Notes under the pieces: model-generated
Told to the model about the DNA's origin: nothing
What the model saw: the letters and a program-made list of their open reading frames with translations, nothing else
The model's database searches: none
Position numbers and translations under genes: made by a program
Part shown: in pieces, positions 62,203-64,000 of the stretch
Numbering within the stretch: the first letter of the stretch is position 1
Layout of the letters: each line of letters begins with the position of its first letter
Assembly (NCBI RefSeq): GCF_003994475.1
Contig: NZ_RZNY01000004.1
Span: 186,001-250,000, forward strand
Source of the DNA: Paenibacillus anaericanus
Lineage (GTDB): Bacteria; Bacillota; Bacilli; Paenibacillales; Paenibacillaceae
Length of the DNA stretch: 64,000 bases
Direction: 5' to 3'

Positions 62203-63045
62203 TCAGAAGTTGAAATTGTCTGGATCCGATCCATATCGTAAATCCTGATTCAGAGCTTCAATAGCAGCTAGATCTTCAATATCCAATTGAAAATCAAAAA
62301 CATTCGCATTTTGAACAATTCGTCCTTCATTTACTGATTTAGGTATCGTAACAACACCTACTTGTAAATCCCAACGCAGAATGACTTGAGCAACATTCTT
62401 ACCATGTTTTGCTGCGATGGCCTTCAGTGTTTCATTTTCGAGCAGTTTTCCCTGTCCAAGCGGTGACCAAGCTTCGAGTTGAATCCCTTTATCTTGATTA
62501 AACTGGAGTAACTCTTTTTGGAACAAATGTGGGTGAAACTCAACTTGGTTGACTGCAGGAACGACTTCAGCATCGGCAAATAGATCCTCTAAATGATGGA
62601 TATTAAAATTGCTGACCCCGATTGCACGAACTTTACCTTCTCTATATATTTTCTCTAAAGCTCGCCAAGTATCCTTATATTTTCCTTTCACTGGCCAGTG
62701 AATCAGAAATAAATCAAGATAATCAACATTTAATTTACGCAGACTCGTATCAAATGCTTCCAGTGTGGTCTCATATCCTTGCATACTGTTCCATACTTTC
62801 GACGTGATGAATATATCTTCACGAGCCAGCCCGTTCTCAAGTATTGCTTCTGCAACAGCCTGACCAACGCCTTCTTCATTATTGTAAGCAGCAGCCGTAT
62901 CGATACTACGATACCCGTGGCGAATTGCAGTTTTGACAGCAGATACAACTTCTTCGCCCTCTTGTGCTTTATACACGCCTAGGCCGAGCCACGGCATCTT
63001 AACTCCATTGTTAAGTGTTACAGTATCCTGTAGATGGTTTAGCAT
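62203..63045 (-). CDS. Aldo/keto reductase (YtbE/YvgN-like)
   Basis: A 280-residue AKR barrel. The catalytic tetrad is visible as Asp and Tyr in SIDTAAAYNNEEGVG, Lys in ITSKVWN, and His in LIHWPVKG. KSVNEGRIVQNANVFDF binds NADPH phosphate. The enzyme reduces methylglyoxal and similar aldehydes. GAGGATATAAAC precedes the ATG. It is 29 bases upstream of the Fsr-like gene, so they may form one operon. A perfect palindrome (ACCGATCGGT) lies 48 bases upstream of the start. Confidence 0.9.
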   Translation of the reverse strand: MLNHLQDTVTLNNGVKMPWLGLGVYKAQEGEEVVSAVKTAIRHGYRSIDTAAAYNNEEGVGQAVAEAILENGLAREDIFITSKVWNSMQGYETTLEAFDTSLRKLNVDYLDLFLIHWPVKGKYKDTWRALEKIYREGKVRAIGVSNFNIHHLEDLFADAEVVPAVNQVEFHPHLFQKELLQFNQDKGIQLEAWSPLGQGKLLENETLKAIAAKHGKNVAQVILRWDLQVGVVTIPKSVNEGRIVQNANVFDFQLDIEDLAAIEALNQDLRYGSDPDNFNF

Positions 63046-63092
63046 AGTTTATATCCTCCTCAAAATTATATTTTACTATTCTATTATGAAGG

Positions 63093-63102
63093 ACCGATCG
63101 GT
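63093..63102. promoter_or_regulatory. Candidate TetR-type operator upstream of the aldo/keto reductase
   Basis: ACCGATCGGT is a perfect 10-base palindrome in the promoter region of the AKR-Fsr unit. GACCG half-sites of this kind are common TetR-family operators. No TetR gene is in the window. Confidence 0.5.
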
Positions 63103-63125
63103 ATTTTAAAAGAGAACACGAATTT

Positions 63126-63155
63126 AAAGACGACCGGAGAATGACTCCGGCCGCC
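63126..63155 (-). terminator. Terminator of the VOC protein gene
   Basis: On the minus strand GGCCGGAG, loop TCATT, CTCCGGTC and GTCTTTAAATT. The T tract is modest. Confidence 0.6.
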
Positions 63156-63192
63156 AACATATTAATAGTGCAAATTCTACAACCACACGTTT

Positions 63193-63633
63193 TTAAAACG
63201 AAATCATCGCCCCGGTCTCATCAAATACAGCCGAGGGATTCCAAGCAATCTCCCAAACATTATATTCAGGATCTGCAAAATAAGCCGTACGACCTCCCCA
63301 GAATGCTTCTTCTGGTTCCCTAAGAATCAAAGCCCCGGCTTCCCTAGCTTTCTCAATTGCATCATCTACCAGTTCCGGTTCTTCCACATTCACCGCCAGC
63401 GTTATTCCTCGAAAGGAGGGTTTCGTATCGCTCACAACCTGCTCATCCAGGCCTGCATCCTTTACTAATTCATGATAAGGAAACAAGCTAAGCAGCACTC
63501 CCGCGGTCGTAAAAACACAATATTCATCCGTACTTGTGGGCGTGTCTTCCCAGCCTAATCTTTTGTAGAAAGATCTTAAACTGGGTAAATCCAGTGCACC
63601 TAAAGTGACCAACGTGACTCGTTGCGGTATCAT
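63193..63633 (-). CDS. VOC/glyoxalase-like protein
   Basis: A 146-residue vicinal-oxygen-chelate protein. It has two beta-alpha-beta modules: VTLVTLGALDLPSLRSFYKRLGW with VFTTAGVLLSLF, and GITLAVNVEEPELVDDAIEKA with TAYFADPEYNVWEIAWN. The usual second metal-site Glu is in NVWEIAW. The first His is missing (LGALDL), so it may bind ligand without catalysis, as many glyoxalase-like proteins do. The ATG at 63633 follows GGGAGGG. Confidence 0.82.
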   Translation of the reverse strand: MIPQRVTLVTLGALDLPSLRSFYKRLGWEDTPTSTDEYCVFTTAGVLLSLFPYHELVKDAGLDEQVVSDTKPSFRGITLAVNVEEPELVDDAIEKAREAGALILREPEEAFWGGRTAYFADPEYNVWEIAWNPSAVFDETGAMISF

Positions 63634-63727
63634 ACGTTTTTTCCCTCCCAAATCGTATTTGTAAATACAGAATGCAAGGTAACCCGGTATGAAAATTACT
63701 TTTTATGGTATTATATATCCTACATGA

Positions 63728-63776
63728 AAAATACAAAAATGACCAGAAAAGTGTTGATAAATACACTCTGGTCATT
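63728..63776 (-). terminator. Terminator of the ECF sigma gene at the window end
   Basis: ATGACCAGAGTGT pairs with AACACTTTTCTGGTCAT on the minus strand, followed by TTTTGTATTTTT. Confidence 0.8.
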
Positions 63777-63783
63777 AAGCGCC

Positions 63784-64000
63784 TTAGGCGGTCTCTCTAG
63801 ATTGACGGAGTCTTTGTCTCGCACGATAGAGGATAATTTTAAAGTGTGATAACGTGATTCCCATGAGCTCGGCTGATTCTTGATAAGAGAATCCTTGCAC
63901 ATCATATAATAAAACCGCATGTTGCTGATTCGGTTGTAGTAAGGACAACATTCCATATAGCTCATTTCGATTCTCTTGCGTGATCACATTTGACTCTGGA
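63784..64000 (-). CDS. ECF sigma factor, region 4 part only (5' end outside window)
   Basis: About 72 residues of the C-terminus are visible and the frame remains open to the edge (PESNVITQENRNELYGML). Region 4.2 is clear: LLQPNQQHAVLLYDVQGFSY, then QESAELMGITLSHFKIILYRARQRLRQ, which binds the -35 element. It ends SRETA with a terminator just after. The upstream half, any anti-sigma partner and the gene's promoter are not in the window. Confidence 0.85.
   Translation of the reverse strand, partial: PESNVITQENRNELYGMLSLLQPNQQHAVLLYDVQGFSYQESAELMGITLSHFKIILYRARQRLRQSRETA

Noticed and set aside
1..64000. CRISPR array, prophage or intact insertion sequence
   Set aside because: No spaced direct repeats of 24-40 bases, no phage structural or integrase genes and no complete transposase were seen. 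The FN3, collagen and TCTGGG repeats are contiguous or coding.

Overview
The window reads as a Bacillales chromosome segment, most likely Paenibacillus or a close relative. Support: strong AGGAGG-type ribosome binding sites, many TTG/GTG starts, a class Ib nrdI-nrdE-nrdF cluster with NrdR boxes, a Spo0F-like regulator, spore-surface-type collagen/DUF4183 proteins, a FosB-type bacillithiol transferase, and secreted starch and chitin enzymes with FN3 modules. I see no prophage, CRISPR array or intact insertion sequence. This is inferred from protein families, not from a database search.

Layout. 1-16 kb: end of an XRE regulator, a NAPE-PLD-like hydrolase, a GH20 hexosaminidase, a Spo0F-like receiver protein, the ribonucleotide reductase operon (nrdE and nrdF separated by a palindromic element), a CPBP protease, a secreted RCC1-like/copper-amine-oxidase-N protein, small hypothetical genes, a PAP2 phosphatase, a pentapeptide-repeat protein and a nitroreductase. 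16-24 kb: a DUF4062 sensor-like gene coupled to a 63-residue basic protein, a 1032-residue modular amylase with its LacI-type regulator and candidate operator, a truncated ABC ATPase, and the futalosine-pathway pair mqnB-mqnD. 24-33 kb: radical SAM/SPASM protein, GNAT, FosB, a spore-type locus (collagen-like DUF4183 protein, stand-alone DUF4183 protein), a CLC antiporter, a trypsin-like protease, a primary-type sigma factor lacking region 1.1, a candidate small RNA, and a UPF0173 hydrolase. 33-41 kb: a co-directional run of transporter, GNAT, DUF5680 and ABM genes, a TrpXYZ-type ABC operon, and a chitin-active-type LPMO.

43-51 kb is the least ordinary part. A minus-strand cluster (zinc-ribbon protein, WYL regulator, two paralogous proteins of about 335 residues, tandem GNAT) diverges from a plus-strand gene in which an ECF sigma factor is fused to the same domain found in the two paralogs. 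Only the sigma-fused copy keeps Cys, His and Asp at positions that could form a papain-like triad; this is my best candidate for an undescribed system. A PQQ-type beta-propeller lipoprotein follows it.

51-64 kb: coiled-coil protein, Gfo/Idh/MocA oxidoreductase, chromate transporter, two SDR-type proteins, two membrane proteins, two tRNA-Leu(TAG) genes flanking a YjfB-like small gene, a nucleotidyltransferase-like protein, a GNAT, a 97-copy perfect TCTGGG array with a decaying edge, an Fsr-like efflux pump, an aldo/keto reductase, a VOC protein and the end of another ECF sigma gene cut by the window edge.
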